The notes under the pieces are model-generated. The model ran no database searches, was not told the origin of the DNA, and saw only the letters and a program-made list of their open reading frames with translations. A DNA stretch of 64,000 nt from JAVBLP01 sp031553505 (GTDB lineage: Bacteria > Elusimicrobiota > Endomicrobiia > Endomicrobiales > Endomicrobiaceae). The translations under genes and the position numbers were made by a program. The stretch is taken from assembly GCA_031553505.1 (NCBI GenBank), contig JAVBLP010000005.1:1-64000 (forward strand). The letters run 5' to 3'. Below are positions 43,979 to 53,701 of the stretch, piece by piece (the first letter of the stretch is position 1; each line of letters opens with the position of its first letter).

Positions 43979-45178
43979 ATGGACAAATCGCCGTTCAGTT
44001 TTCATATAACCGCAAAACCTATAGGCTCAGTATGCAATATGAAATGCTCTTACTGCTACTATCTGCCAAAAGCTGCTCTTCTAAACAGCACGTCAAAAAT
44101 CGCTGAAAAAACGCTAGAAAAATTTATACAGGGATACATAAACTCACAAAACGCCGATACAATTTTTTTTACATGGCATGGCGGCGAGCCTACCCTTTTG
44201 GGCATAGATTTTTTTAAAACGGTTTTAAATCTCCAGAAAAAGCATTGCCCTGAAGGAAAACACATTGAAAATGATTTGCAGACCAACGGTTTGCTGATTG
44301 ATGAAGAGTGGTGCAAGTTTTTGAAAGAAAACCGTTTTTTTGTCGGTTTAAGCGTTGATGGCGATGAAGAAGGCAACAACTGCAGGGTGGATAATGCGGG
44401 AAATGCAGTTTTGGATAAAGTAGTCAAAGCCGCAAAACTGCTCAATTCTTATAATGTGCCTTTTAACACGCTTACAGTAGTAAACAGCAAAAATTCAAAA
44501 AAACCTTTAGAAACATATAATTTTTTAAAAAATGTAATCGGCAGCAACTATATGCAGTTTATCCCGCTTACGGAAGTAAAAGGCCACCAGACAACGGCTC
44601 CTCTGTACTGGGATGAAAATTCTTTGCCTGAAATTGAAAGTAAAAACGCTTTGCCCGGCAACGGTTTTGTCGAAGGCTTTTCGGTATCGCCCGCTGAGTG
44701 GGGAAATTTTTTGCTGGCAATATTTAACGAATGGTACGAAAAAGACCAGGGTAAAGTTTTTGTTTACCTTTTTGAGAATTTTTTATCCATATGGCTTGGC
44801 AGGGGCGCACAAAGCTGTTTGTTTGACAAGGCGTGTTCGCACGCTATGGCTTTAGACCGCGACGGCAGTGTTTACGCCTGCGACCATTTTTCTTACCCGC
44901 AGTATAAATACGGCAATATAAATGAATCTTCAATGCTTGAAATAATCAGCTCAAAAGAAAAGGAAAAATTTGCTTCTTTAAAACCGGCTTTGCCGCAGGA
45001 GTGCGAAAAATGCAGGTGGCTTTTTGCCTGTAACGGCGAATGCCCGAAAAAAAGATTTTTAAAATCAAAAAACGGGGAAAGAGGGCTTAATTACCTTTGC
45101 GAAGGATATAAAAGCTTTTTTGAAGGGATTAATGAGCGCATGCTCGGATTATCATTAAAATACGGCAACATAAAATAA
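43979..45178 (+). CDS. Anaerobic sulfatase-maturating radical SAM enzyme (anSME)
   Basis: The 399-residue enzyme oxidises a Ser or Cys in sulfatases to formylglycine. It has the SAM cluster Cys19-x3-Cys23-x2-Cys26 (VCNMKCSYCYYLP), TWHGGEPTLLG, the C-terminal SPASM cysteines (CLFDKACSHAMALDRDGSVYACDHF split, then CEKCRWLFACNGECPKKRF and CEGYK). It sits directly before two sulfatases whose active-site residue is Ser, matching the dual-substrate type. It works without oxygen. Confidence 0.94.
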   Translation: MDKSPFSFHITAKPIGSVCNMKCSYCYYLPKAALLNSTSKIAEKTLEKFIQGYINSQNADTIFFTWHGGEPTLLGIDFFKTVLNLQKKHCPEGKHIENDLQTNGLLIDEEWCKFLKENRFFVGLSVDGDEEGNNCRVDNAGNAVLDKVVKAAKLLNSYNVPFNTLTVVNSKNSKKPLETYNFLKNVIGSNYMQFIPLTEVKGHQTTAPLYWDENSLPEIESKNALPGNGFVEGFSVSPAEWGNFLLAIFNEWYEKDQGKVFVYLFENFLSIWLGRGAQSCLFDKACSHAMALDRDGSVYACDHFSYPQYKYGNINESSMLEIISSKEKEKFASLKPALPQECEKCRWLFACNGECPKKRFLKSKNGERGLNYLCEGYKSFFEGINERMLGLSLKYGNIK

Positions 45179-45197
45179 AAAGTCGGCTACTCGCACG
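45175..45197 (+). promoter_or_regulatory. Shared upstream element of sulfatase genes (copy 1)
   Basis: TAAAAAGTCGGCTACTCGCAC at 45175-45195 recurs as AAAAAGTCGGCTGCTTGCAC at 47745-47764, 68 bases before the second sulfatase ATG; here the distance is similar. Farther down both leaders share AAAGGGG and TTGT blocks. It may be an operator or only a relic of duplication. Confidence 0.55.
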
Positions 45198-45262
45198 TTC
45201 TGCTATTTGCAAAGGGGGAAGTTGTAAGGGTATTTTTACGGAATAAAAAAGGAGGATTCGCA

Positions 45263-47638
45263 ATGAAGGAAATACACATGAAAAGATGTAAAAAAAGCGC
45301 GGCAATGCTTGTTGCTGCCGGGCTTGTAACCGGCACTTGCGGTTATTCATTCGGTGATTCTCAGCTCCCAAAACCCGATAAAGGTTTTAAAGGTGAAATG
45401 AACACTACTATTTTAAACTCCAAACCTTACTGGCCCCCGCGTTATGAGGCGCCAAAAGGCGCGCCGAATGTCGTAATTATTATGACAGATGATGTAGGTT
45501 TTTCAGCAGGCAGCGTATGGGGCGGCCCGGTAAATACCCCGGTGCAGGAACGCCTTGCAAAAGAAGGATTGAGGTACAACCAGTTTCATACTACGGCTAT
45601 ATCCTCTCCGACCCGCGCGGCTTTACTTACGGGAAGAAACCATCACATGGTTCACACCGGAAACATTATGGAAACGTCTTTAGGTTACCCGGGATATAAC
45701 ACTCTCCTCGGCAAAGATACGGCGACTATCGCCGAAATGCTTCGTTTAAGCGGATACAATACCGCGTGGATAGGAAAAAATCACAACTTACCTGATTTTG
45801 AAGCAAACTCCGTAATAGGGCCTTTGGACCGCTGGCCTACAAGCCTCGGATTTGAAAAATTTTACGGTTTTATGGGTGGTGAGTCAGACCAGTACCATCC
45901 GTATTCCCTTTATGACGGCACGACTCCGATAGCGCCTTACATAGGAAATAAAGACTACTTTCTCAATAAAGATTTATCGGACCAAGCTATAAACTGGGTC
46001 AAACAGCAGAAAACTTTGGCGCCGGATAAACCGTTCCTTCTTTACTATACTCCGGGCGGAACGCACGCTCCGCACCAGGTCGCGAAAGAATGGAGCGACA
46101 AGTATAAAGGAAAGTTTGACCAGGGATGGGACAAAGTCCGCGAGGAAACTCTTGCCCGCCAGAAAAAACTCGGCATAGCGCCGCAGAATACGCAGCTTAC
46201 TGAACGCCCGAAAGAAATACCCGCGTGGGATTCTTTAAGCGCGGATGAAAAGAAAGTTTACGCGCGCCAGATGGAAGTGTATGCCGGTTACCTGGAACAA
46301 ACCGACTATTACATCGGTGAAGTGCTTAAAGCCATCGAAGAAATCGGGCAGAAGGAAAATACGCTTGTCATCTATATAATGGGTGATAACGGCGCGAGCG
46401 GCGAAGGCGCGATTACGGGTTCGATAAATGAAAACTACTTTTTTAACGGGCAGACTGAAGACATCGAAACCATTTTAAAAAGAATCGACCTTCTCGGCAC
46501 GCCGGACGCTTACAATCATTATTCCGCGGGCTGGGCGCACGCGATGGACACGCCTTTCCAGTGGACAAAACAGGTCGCGTCTTACTACGGCGGCACACGC
46601 AACGGGCTTGTTGTATCATGGCCTAAAGGCATAAAATCAAAAGGCCAGATACGCAGCCAGTGGCACCATATAATAGATATTGCTCCCACAATACTAGAAG
46701 TGGTCGGCATAGAGCAACCGCAGAAAGTCAATGAAATTCCGCAGCAGCCTATACAGGGCGTCAGCATGATGTACAGCTTTAATAACGCAAAAGCAAAATC
46801 AACGCATACGACGCAGTATTTTGAAATGATGGGTTATAAAGCGATGTACCAGGACGGCTGGATTGCCGCCGCAAAACCCGTAACGGCTCCGTGGATGCAG
46901 GGTAAATCCGACGGCCCTACGACAGAAGGCTGGGAATTATACCACGTTGACGAAGATTTCTCGCAGGCGCACGATTTATCCGCGCAGTATCCGGAAAAGT
47001 TAGAAGCGCTTAAACAGCTTTTTGAAATTCAGGCCGTGCAGAACAATGTTTTCCCTGAATACGTTAACAGTACGACTTTCTACATCATAGATTCCAGCAA
47101 CCGTCCTAATGTTAACGAAGGCAAAACAAAGTTTACGTATTACACGCAGACAGGCCACATACAGGAATCCGCGGCTCCTAACTTTAGAAACACGTCCTTC
47201 TCAATTGAAGCGGACATTGATTTCGGGCAGGCAGTACCTAACGGAATGATAGTTACCATGGGCGGGCAGTTTGGCGGATTCGGTTTCTGGATCAAAGACG
47301 GTGTCGCAAAGTTCGGGTACCAAAATCCTAATCCAGACGAATATTACGAAGTAGCCGCCAAAGAAGCTATGAAGCCGGGCAAACATAAAATAAAATTGGT
47401 TTTTGAGTCAGAAATCGCGAAAACTAAAAAACCCGGAGCAGGCGGAACCGCGACAATATATGTTGACGGCAAGAAAGCCGCAAGCGGAAAAATCGATAAA
47501 ACGATTCCTTTCCGTTTCAGTCTTTCGGAATATTACGATATAGCCTGCGATTACGGAACGACTATATCCAAAGAATACGCAGTTCCTTTTATGCTTAACG
47601 GAAAAATCAATAAAATTGAAGTAAATTTAATTAAATAA
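45263..47638 (+). CDS. Ser-type arylsulfatase (copy 1)
   Basis: The 791-residue protein has a signal peptide (residues 1-31, GYSFG), metal Asp pair in IMTDDVGF, and the maturation motif S114-S-P-T-R118 in SSPTRAALLTGRN, so Ser114 would become formylglycine through anSME. HAPHQVAKEW and MGDNGASGEG provide other active-site residues. The C-terminal 200 residues form an extra beta-rich, lectin-like domain. The family is the large arylsulfatase group; it probably removes sulfate from host glycans or other esters. AAGGAGGATT lies before the ATG. Confidence 0.93.
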   Translation: MKEIHMKRCKKSAAMLVAAGLVTGTCGYSFGDSQLPKPDKGFKGEMNTTILNSKPYWPPRYEAPKGAPNVVIIMTDDVGFSAGSVWGGPVNTPVQERLAKEGLRYNQFHTTAISSPTRAALLTGRNHHMVHTGNIMETSLGYPGYNTLLGKDTATIAEMLRLSGYNTAWIGKNHNLPDFEANSVIGPLDRWPTSLGFEKFYGFMGGESDQYHPYSLYDGTTPIAPYIGNKDYFLNKDLSDQAINWVKQQKTLAPDKPFLLYYTPGGTHAPHQVAKEWSDKYKGKFDQGWDKVREETLARQKKLGIAPQNTQLTERPKEIPAWDSLSADEKKVYARQMEVYAGYLEQTDYYIGEVLKAIEEIGQKENTLVIYIMGDNGASGEGAITGSINENYFFNGQTEDIETILKRIDLLGTPDAYNHYSAGWAHAMDTPFQWTKQVASYYGGTRNGLVVSWPKGIKSKGQIRSQWHHIIDIAPTILEVVGIEQPQKVNEIPQQPIQGVSMMYSFNNAKAKSTHTTQYFEMMGYKAMYQDGWIAAAKPVTAPWMQGKSDGPTTEGWELYHVDEDFSQAHDLSAQYPEKLEALKQLFEIQAVQNNVFPEYVNSTTFYIIDSSNRPNVNEGKTKFTYYTQTGHIQESAAPNFRNTSFSIEADIDFGQAVPNGMIVTMGGQFGGFGFWIKDGVAKFGYQNPNPDEYYEVAAKEAMKPGKHKIKLVFESEIAKTKKPGAGGTATIYVDGKKAASGKIDKTIPFRFSLSEYYDIACDYGTTISKEYAVPFMLNGKINKIEVNLIK

Positions 47639-47650
47639 TTTCGCAAAGAG

Positions 47651-47687
47651 AAGCCCCCTCTCTATTTTTTACTGAGGGGGCTTTTTT
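47651..47687 (+). terminator. Rho-independent terminator
   Basis: AAGCCCCCTC pairs with GAGGGGGCTT (47651-47660 with 47674-47683) and a T run follows. It separates the two sulfatase transcripts. Confidence 0.92.
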
Positions 47688-47742
47688 ACGAATAAACATT
47701 TGGGCAAATGTTCACAAAATACAAATTTTAATGTGTCGGAAA

Positions 47743-47764
47743 TAAAAAAGTCGGCTGCTTGCAC
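47743..47764 (+). promoter_or_regulatory. Shared upstream element of sulfatase genes (copy 2)
   Basis: AAAAAGTCGGCTGCTTGCAC matches the element before copy 1, with two mismatches in the last ten bases. Both stand 65-70 bases before the sulfatase ATG. Confidence 0.55.
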
Positions 47765-47831
47765 AGATTACCGTTAAAAAGGGGATTGTGTTTTGTTGTT
47801 GTTCGGTAAAAATAACAATGGAGAATAAATA

Positions 47832-50207
47832 ATGAAAAGCAATAAAGCGGTCAGATTTAAAAAAAGCGCTGCACTAGCTATAGCAGCGGGGCTTATGACA
47901 AGCAGCGGAGGATATTCTTTTGGCGATTCTCAACTCCCAAAACCCGATGCGGGTTTCAAAGGGGAAATCAACACTAATATTTTAAATTCAAAACCTTACT
48001 GGCCGCCACAGCCGAAAGCTCCGGCGGGCGCTCCGAACATCGTTCTTATAATGACCGACGACACAGGTTTTGCGGCCGGCAGCCCTTTCGGCGGCCCTGT
48101 CAATATGCCGAATTATGAAAGGCTTGCGAAAGCCGGTTTGAAGTATAACCAGTTCCATACCACAGCTGTTTCTTCAGCTTCAAGAGCGGCTCTCCTGACT
48201 GGCAGAAATCACCATATGGCCCACAGCGGTACCATTATGGAAACCTCTTTGGGATACCCGGGATATGACACTTTACTCGGCAAAGATATGGCTACAGTTG
48301 CGGAAATGCTAAGGCTTAGCGGATATAACACGTCATGGTTTGGCAAAAACCATAATATACCGGATTTTGAATCTAACACAACCGTCGGCCCTTTAGACAG
48401 ATGGCCAACGAGTTTAGGGTTTGAAAGATTTTACGGGTTTATAGGTGGCGAATCAGACCAGTATTCCCCTTATGCTCTTTATGACGGTACATTATCGGTA
48501 TCGCCTTACGTGGGAAATCCGAAATATAACTTAAACGAAGACTTGGCAGACCATGCCGTGCAGTGGATAAAAGAGCAGAAATCCATAGCCCCCGACAAAC
48601 CGTTCTTTGTTTATTATACTCCCGGAGCGACGCACGCGCCTCATCAGGTGCCTAAGGAGTGGTCGGACAAGTACAAAGGCAAATTTGACCAGGGCTGGGA
48701 CAAGTTAAGAGAAGAAACGCTTGAAAGGCAGAAAAAAATGGGCATAGTTCCGAAAAGCACAAAGCTGACTCCCAGGCCCAAAGAAATACCCGCATGGGAC
48801 TCTTTAACGCCTGACCAGAAAAAAGTTTACGCACGGCAGATGGAAGTATATGCCGGATATCTTGAACAGACCGATCATGAGATCGGCCGTGTTTTAGACG
48901 CGGTTGAAAAAGTAGGGCAGAAAGAGAACACTTTGTTCATATATATAGTAGGCGATAACGGGGCAAGCCTTGAAGGCGCGCTTACGGGTTCCGTAAATGA
49001 AAACTATTTGTTCAACGCACAGGTCGAAGATTTTGAAACCGTTTTGAAAAATATTGACAAACTTGGAACTAAAGATGCCTACAACCATTATTCCGCCGGC
49101 TGGGCGCACGCGATGGACACTCCTTTCCAGTGGGGCAAGCAGGTTGCTTCCCATTATGGAGGAACGCGCAACAGCATGGTAATTTCATGGGCTAAAGGTA
49201 TAAAAGAAAAAGGCGGCTTAAGATCGCAGTGGCACCATATAATAGATATCGCTCCCACTTTGCTTGATGTTGCGGGCATAGAAGAGCCTTCAAGGGTCAA
49301 CGGAATAGAGCAGGTGCCTATGCAGGGCGTGAGCATGAAATACAGTTTTAGCGACGCCAAAGCAAAATCTACCCACACAACTCAGTATTTTGAAATACTC
49401 GGTTATCATGGAATATACCATGACGGCTGGGTTTTGGCGGCAACGCCTACAAGCGCGCCGTGGATGCAGGGTAAAACAGACGGGCCTACGGCAAAAGGCT
49501 GGGAGCTTTACCACGTTGACGAAGATTTTTCTGAAGCCGAAAATATCGCTGCGCAAAATCCTGATAAAGTCGCGGAACTTGCCAAGCTTTTTGAAATTGA
49601 AGCGGCGAAAAATAATGTTTACCCTATGTGGGTCAACAGCTCGATTTTCCTTGTCATTGACAGTAAAAACCGCCCTAATATAAATGAAGGGAAAACAAAG
49701 TTCATTTATTATACTCATGTAGGGCATATGTCTGAATCATACGCTCCGCCTTTTAAGAATGCTTCATTCTCAATTGAAGCGGATGTGGATTTCGGCAGTG
49801 AAACGCCGAACGGTATGATAGCCACTATGGGCGGACAATTCGGCGGGTTCGGTTTCTGGCTTGATAAAGGAATTCCTGTTTTCGGATATCAAAACCCGAA
49901 TCCTGACGAGTTCTATGAAGTAAAATCCGATAAAGCCGTATCATCCGGCAAACATAAAATCAAACTCGAATTCAGATCCGACTTTGCCAAAACGAAAAAA
50001 CCCGGGGCAGGCGGAACCGCGACCATATATGTTGACGGTAAAAAAGTGGCAAGCGGAAAAATAAACAAGACTATACCTTTCCGTTATAGCCTTACGGAAT
50101 ACTTTGATATCGGTTGCGATTACGGGACAACTATAAGACCGACATACGCGCCGCCATTTAAGCCTAACGGCGAGACTAATACAGTTGCAATAACTTTAAT
50201 TAAGTGA
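47832..50207 (+). CDS. Ser-type arylsulfatase (copy 2, atypical S-S-A-S-R motif)
   Basis: The 791-residue protein is the same length as copy 1 and similar throughout, including the signal peptide with GYSFGDSQLPKPD, IMTDDTGF, HAPHQVPKEW and VGDNGASLEG. The maturation motif is S114-S-A-S-R118: Ala replaces the usual Pro, which the broader (C/S)-x-(P/A)-x-R consensus allows. Substrate groups probably differ (for example PFGGPVNMPNYERL versus VWGGPVNTPVQERL). A terminator follows. AATGGAGAA is the ribosome site. Confidence 0.93.
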   Translation: MKSNKAVRFKKSAALAIAAGLMTSSGGYSFGDSQLPKPDAGFKGEINTNILNSKPYWPPQPKAPAGAPNIVLIMTDDTGFAAGSPFGGPVNMPNYERLAKAGLKYNQFHTTAVSSASRAALLTGRNHHMAHSGTIMETSLGYPGYDTLLGKDMATVAEMLRLSGYNTSWFGKNHNIPDFESNTTVGPLDRWPTSLGFERFYGFIGGESDQYSPYALYDGTLSVSPYVGNPKYNLNEDLADHAVQWIKEQKSIAPDKPFFVYYTPGATHAPHQVPKEWSDKYKGKFDQGWDKLREETLERQKKMGIVPKSTKLTPRPKEIPAWDSLTPDQKKVYARQMEVYAGYLEQTDHEIGRVLDAVEKVGQKENTLFIYIVGDNGASLEGALTGSVNENYLFNAQVEDFETVLKNIDKLGTKDAYNHYSAGWAHAMDTPFQWGKQVASHYGGTRNSMVISWAKGIKEKGGLRSQWHHIIDIAPTLLDVAGIEEPSRVNGIEQVPMQGVSMKYSFSDAKAKSTHTTQYFEILGYHGIYHDGWVLAATPTSAPWMQGKTDGPTAKGWELYHVDEDFSEAENIAAQNPDKVAELAKLFEIEAAKNNVYPMWVNSSIFLVIDSKNRPNINEGKTKFIYYTHVGHMSESYAPPFKNASFSIEADVDFGSETPNGMIATMGGQFGGFGFWLDKGIPVFGYQNPNPDEFYEVKSDKAVSSGKHKIKLEFRSDFAKTKKPGAGGTATIYVDGKKVASGKINKTIPFRYSLTEYFDIGCDYGTTIRPTYAPPFKPNGETNTVAITLIK

Positions 50208-50220
50208 ACCTAAAATAAAG

Positions 50221-50250
50221 AAAAGCCCCCTTCAAAAACAGGGGGCTTTT
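50221..50250. terminator. Bidirectional terminator
   Basis: AAAAGCCCCC pairs with GGGGGCTTTT (50221-50230 with 50241-50250), between the convergent sulfatase and lipoprotein genes. Confidence 0.9.
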
Positions 50251-50262
50251 CTATTGTTTAAA

Positions 50263-50643
50263 TTAATCGCGCCAGGTGTTTTGGGCAACAAAGTTTCTTA
50301 TTGCCTGCCGGTCTTCTTCGGTAAGGTTTTCTGTATATTTTATCGCGTATCCCGTAACCGCAGTATTTGTTTTATGCACTAAAACCGCATCCGCTCCGTT
50401 TTTAACGGCTTCCTTTTTAATCGCTTTTATGGCGCTATCGGAAATATCATTAAAATTCGTATTTATCCTGCCGAAATATCCAAAAGGCTGCGTTATTTCA
50501 TTCTCTTCAAAGAAAACTTCGATATTTGCGGTTTTTCCTGAAAAGGAAGGGCCTGTCTGCATCCACGAAACCGCGTTTTTTGCGTGTGCGGCGCAAGATG
50601 ACATCAAAACGAACATAAGTAAAAATACAATATGCCTTTTCAT
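50263..50643 (-). CDS. Small lipoprotein of unknown function
   Basis: The 126-residue protein has a lipoprotein signal (LMSSCAAH, Cys17). The segment AIKAIKKEAVKNGADAVLVHKT resembles the YbjQ-like or DUF4156-type fold found in small lipoproteins. No catalytic residues are seen. It is divergent from the barrel gene at 50750. Confidence 0.7.
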   Translation of the reverse strand: MKRHIVFLLMFVLMSSCAAHAKNAVSWMQTGPSFSGKTANIEVFFEENEITQPFGYFGRINTNFNDISDSAIKAIKKEAVKNGADAVLVHKTNTAVTGYAIKYTENLTEEDRQAIRNFVAQNTWRD

Positions 50644-50749
50644 TGAAACATTATATTATTTTGTCTGTAAAAATCAAAAATATATAGAAAAATGCCGTTA
50701 ATTAATATATAATTTTTATGGTTATAAACTTTTCTGAAAGGTATAATAA

Positions 50750-51418
50750 ATGAAAAAATTTTTTTTAGCCTTGTTTTTTACGACAATTTGCACAAATGCC
50801 GCTTTTGCCCTGTCGGAACAGGCGGTTATTGATAAGCTGTACGCTTATTTACATGGTGTGGCTACCCCGCCTAACGGGGAAATAGACATAAGGCTGGGGA
50901 TAGATCCGCTGTCCGGGGTTTCTTACAGCGGCGGTAACGGCGGCGGATGGGATTACTCCTCAGTTCCGAATATAGGGTTTTCTTTAGGCGCGGAGTATAT
51001 TATTCCTGTCAGCAAAACTTTCAGGATCGGCGGCGGCGCGCAGTACATAACCCCGAGGCAGGCGGACGGCCACCAGTCTTTTGACGGCACTATATCGTAT
51101 GCTCCTATCTATGCGGTGCTGCAGGCAAATCCTGTGTGGATTATGCCCGGAATATTTTTAAAACTTAACGCGGGTTACGCTTTTATGTTTTTGCAGGGTA
51201 CCGATACCGAATATGTAAAAGTTAAAGTGAAAGAAAACGGCTTTACCTGGGGGCTTGCCGCGGGCGTAAACATTACGAAGGACTGGAGCGTTGAGGTGTC
51301 TTATAATAAGTACTATTCAAAAATAAATATCGACTGGCTTGACGACTACACTAACGGAAGCAAAGATATGTCTTTCAGTAAATTGGGCGTCGCTTTAATG
51401 TACAGGATCCGCCTGTGA
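50750..51418 (+). CDS. Outer-membrane beta-barrel protein
   Basis: The 222-residue protein has a signal peptide ending FALS and then alternating strands such as SLGAEYIIPVSKTFRIGG and TWGLAAGVNITKDWSVEVSY, ending in LGVALMYRIRL. It resembles OmpW/OmpA-type small barrels. Function unknown. GAAAGGTATAATAA stands before the ATG. Its 3' end overlaps the convergent GDPD gene by 24 bases. Confidence 0.8.
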   Translation: MKKFFLALFFTTICTNAAFALSEQAVIDKLYAYLHGVATPPNGEIDIRLGIDPLSGVSYSGGNGGGWDYSSVPNIGFSLGAEYIIPVSKTFRIGGGAQYITPRQADGHQSFDGTISYAPIYAVLQANPVWIMPGIFLKLNAGYAFMFLQGTDTEYVKVKVKENGFTWGLAAGVNITKDWSVEVSYNKYYSKINIDWLDDYTNGSKDMSFSKLGVALMYRIRL

Positions 51419-52213
51419 GGTTTTTGCTTTCTTCCTGGTTTTTCCGGAGTTTTCTTCAATCATCTTTCGCAAAATAACCGGTTTATCGGTGGTTATAAAA
51501 TCCACATTATGATCTATGCACCATTTCATTTTTTCGGTATCGTTTACTGTCCAAACCGCGCTTTTTAATCCCATTTTTTTTGCCTGTATAATCCATTCAG
51601 GATTTAACATCACTATTTCGGCAAGGTAATCAAAGCCGGTAATTCCGTATTTGGCAAGCTGTTTGGGCGCTAAATCTCCGGAAAGATACAATATTGTCGT
51701 TCCTTTCGGGGTTTTTTCGGAAATACGTTTGCATATTCCCTGCCCGAAAGAGACGTATTCAACTTTATCTTCCAATCCGTGTTTTTTTACCAAATCAAGG
51801 GTAGCATCCACTACCCTGTCATTATTTTTTTTGCTTTCGTGGGGTTTAACTTCAATTATAAGTTTTGTATCGCCGCCCAAGTTTTTGTGGGCAATAAGGT
51901 ATTCTTCAAAAGAGGGCAGGTTTTCGCCGTTTGGCAGGCGTACCTGCTTGAGGTTTTCCCATGTGTTGTTTTCTATTGATACGCCCCAGAGAGCCGCTTC
52001 GTGGTTTACCACCACAATGCCGTCAGTTGTAATGTAAACATCCATTTCCGAACCGTAAAAATTTTGTTCATGGGCATTCTTAAGCGAATCCATGGAATTT
52101 TGTACTGAATTTTCCTTATCCCAATAACCTCTGTGAGCTATTATTTCTGTCGCATTTGCATTTACGGATGTAAAAACCGCCGCAAGTAAAAAAAATAATA
52201 TTTTTTTCATCAT
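51395..52213 (-). CDS. Glycerophosphodiester phosphodiesterase
   Basis: The 272-residue protein has a signal peptide (VNANA) and the GDPD motifs IIAHRGYWDKENS, EMDVYITTDGIVVVNHE and LIIEVKPH, with the later AVWTVNDTEKM. It hydrolyses glycerophosphodiesters from lipid breakdown in the periplasm to glycerol 3-phosphate and an alcohol. It follows the flavodoxin gene by 3 bases. Confidence 0.93.
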   Translation of the reverse strand: MMKKILFFLLAAVFTSVNANATEIIAHRGYWDKENSVQNSMDSLKNAHEQNFYGSEMDVYITTDGIVVVNHEAALWGVSIENNTWENLKQVRLPNGENLPSFEEYLIAHKNLGGDTKLIIEVKPHESKKNNDRVVDATLDLVKKHGLEDKVEYVSFGQGICKRISEKTPKGTTILYLSGDLAPKQLAKYGITGFDYLAEIVMLNPEWIIQAKKMGLKSAVWTVNDTEKMKWCIDHNVDFITTDKPVILRKMIEENSGKTRKKAKTSQADPVH

Positions 52214-52216
52214 ATT

Positions 52217-52846
52217 CTATTGCCCCTGTCCGGTAATATTATTTATCCATGCGGCTATTTTATTGTCAACCGCTGAATCGTACTTTTCGGAGAGATTATT
52301 AAACTTTTCGTCCTTTATGATAACAGCGTTTTTTGCTTTTGCCTTAAAATCTTCTATATATGTGCCGATATTACTTCCCTGCGTTGAAAATGGCGCTACT
52401 CTTTTGCCTTTAAAATCCGCCTGCTCTAAAAATGATAAAACAGGCGTTGCCGCTGTGTACCACCATATAGGCGCGCCGACAAAAATCAAATCATAAGAAG
52501 CGAAATCCGGCATATCGCCAGCCAATTCGGGATATTTGCCGTCTTTAATCTGCTTCTTGGATGCCATATACAGTTTAGGTCCGGAAGGCATTTTTTCTTT
52601 TGTCTTGATTTCATATATGTCCGCGTCGGTTTTTTCTTTTATTATTTCGGCGATTTTTTTTGTATTTCCGCTTAAAGAGTAGTAAACGACCAATACTTTT
52701 CCCGGGCTTTTCGCAATTTCGGTTTTTTCGGAGTATTTTTCCATCTCTTTTTTGTTTTTAAAGTAATTTTTGCATAGGTGTATTCCGCCGGCTATAAGGC
52801 AAATAAGAATGATACATGCTGCCGCGTATAAAACGTATTTAAGCAT
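52217..52846 (-). CDS. Membrane-anchored flavodoxin
   Basis: The 209-residue protein has an N-terminal membrane helix (about residues 4-22), a charged linker and a flavodoxin domain: VVYYSLSGNTKKIAEII, GAPIWWYTAATPV and PFSTQGSNIGT. Like the flavodoxin at 9867-10439 it appears to face outside the cytosol or sit at the membrane. No 19-bp MerR-type promoter is found upstream of it. AGGAGGCTG is the ribosome site. Confidence 0.9.
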   Translation of the reverse strand: MLKYVLYAAACIILICLIAGGIHLCKNYFKNKKEMEKYSEKTEIAKSPGKVLVVYYSLSGNTKKIAEIIKEKTDADIYEIKTKEKMPSGPKLYMASKKQIKDGKYPELAGDMPDFASYDLIFVGAPIWWYTAATPVLSFLEQADFKGKRVAPFSTQGSNIGTYIEDFKAKAKNAVIIKDEKFNNLSEKYDSAVDNKIAAWINNITGQGQ

Positions 52847-53000
52847 AACAGCCTCCTTGTTTTTATAGTTTACATTATAGCATTAAAATAAAACTGCAAA
52901 AACAGCGTGTTTTTGTTGTTTTTGGCAAAAAATAACCCAAAACTTAAATATTGGATAAACAATAATAAAAAAATATAATAAACGCAGAAAGGAGTTGAAT

Positions 53001-53561
53001 ATGGCCGCGGAACTTTCTGTCGGTTTAAATAAAAAACCGAAAACGCATTGGGGTAAAGTATTTACAAGACTGATTCTTTTCTTTGTAATTTATTCCGTAA
53101 TGGGCTGGGCATGGGAAACTTTGTATTGTTCGATAAGCGAAGGGCGCTACGCGGCGCGCGGTTTTTTGTATGGCCCGTACTGCCCCGTATACGGTTTCGG
53201 CGTTCTTCTTATATTGTATATTGTCCACCCTTATATAACCAAAAATAAATTTATCCTTTTTTTGATTTCTTCTTTTGTGGCAACGGTTTTAGAGTATTTT
53301 GTAGGGCTTAACCTTGAAAAGGTATTTCATGAGCGGTTATGGGATTACAGCGGCTATTTTTTAAATATTGAAGGTTTGGTGTGCCTGCCGGTTTCAGTAT
53401 TTTGGGGTGTCGGCTGCGTTATTATAGTCAAATATATACATCCTAAAGTAGAAAAAGCCGTTGATTATCTTTACGCGCATTTTGGTTATACCCTTTCCCT
53501 GTTTATCTTTATAATACTTATTACCGATACAATATATAGTATCCTGAAAAGCCTGAAATAA
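53001..53561 (+). CDS. PF06541-type membrane protein (putative ABC-transporter type IV)
   Basis: The 186-residue protein has four or five membrane helices with the family signatures YSVMGWAWETLYCSI, RGFLYGPYCPVYGFG and LWDYSGYFLNIEG with VFWGVGC. Known as putative ABC transporter permease or CmpB; role uncertain. ATG 53001 follows AAAGGAGTTGA; the TTG at 52995 is less likely. Confidence 0.88.
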   Translation: MAAELSVGLNKKPKTHWGKVFTRLILFFVIYSVMGWAWETLYCSISEGRYAARGFLYGPYCPVYGFGVLLILYIVHPYITKNKFILFLISSFVATVLEYFVGLNLEKVFHERLWDYSGYFLNIEGLVCLPVSVFWGVGCVIIVKYIHPKVEKAVDYLYAHFGYTLSLFIFIILITDTIYSILKSLK

Positions 53562-53701
53562 ACAATTAAAAACCTGCCGGAATGATTTCAAAGGACCAAT
53601 TTTTATTGATTTTTGAGATAAGCGATATATTTGTAAAAGGCTTAAATAGTCAATAGGTAGGCGTAAATGGTTAATATCTTTCAATATATTGTGTTTTAAG
53701 T

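Noticed and set aside
49290..49727. Antisense frame of 145 codons in sulfatase copy 2
   Set aside because: It is fully inside a strongly supported sulfatase gene and has no domain or ribosome site.
47651..50250. Transposon or IS involvement in sulfatase duplication
   Set aside because: No transposase, terminal inverted repeats or target duplications are seen around the two copies.
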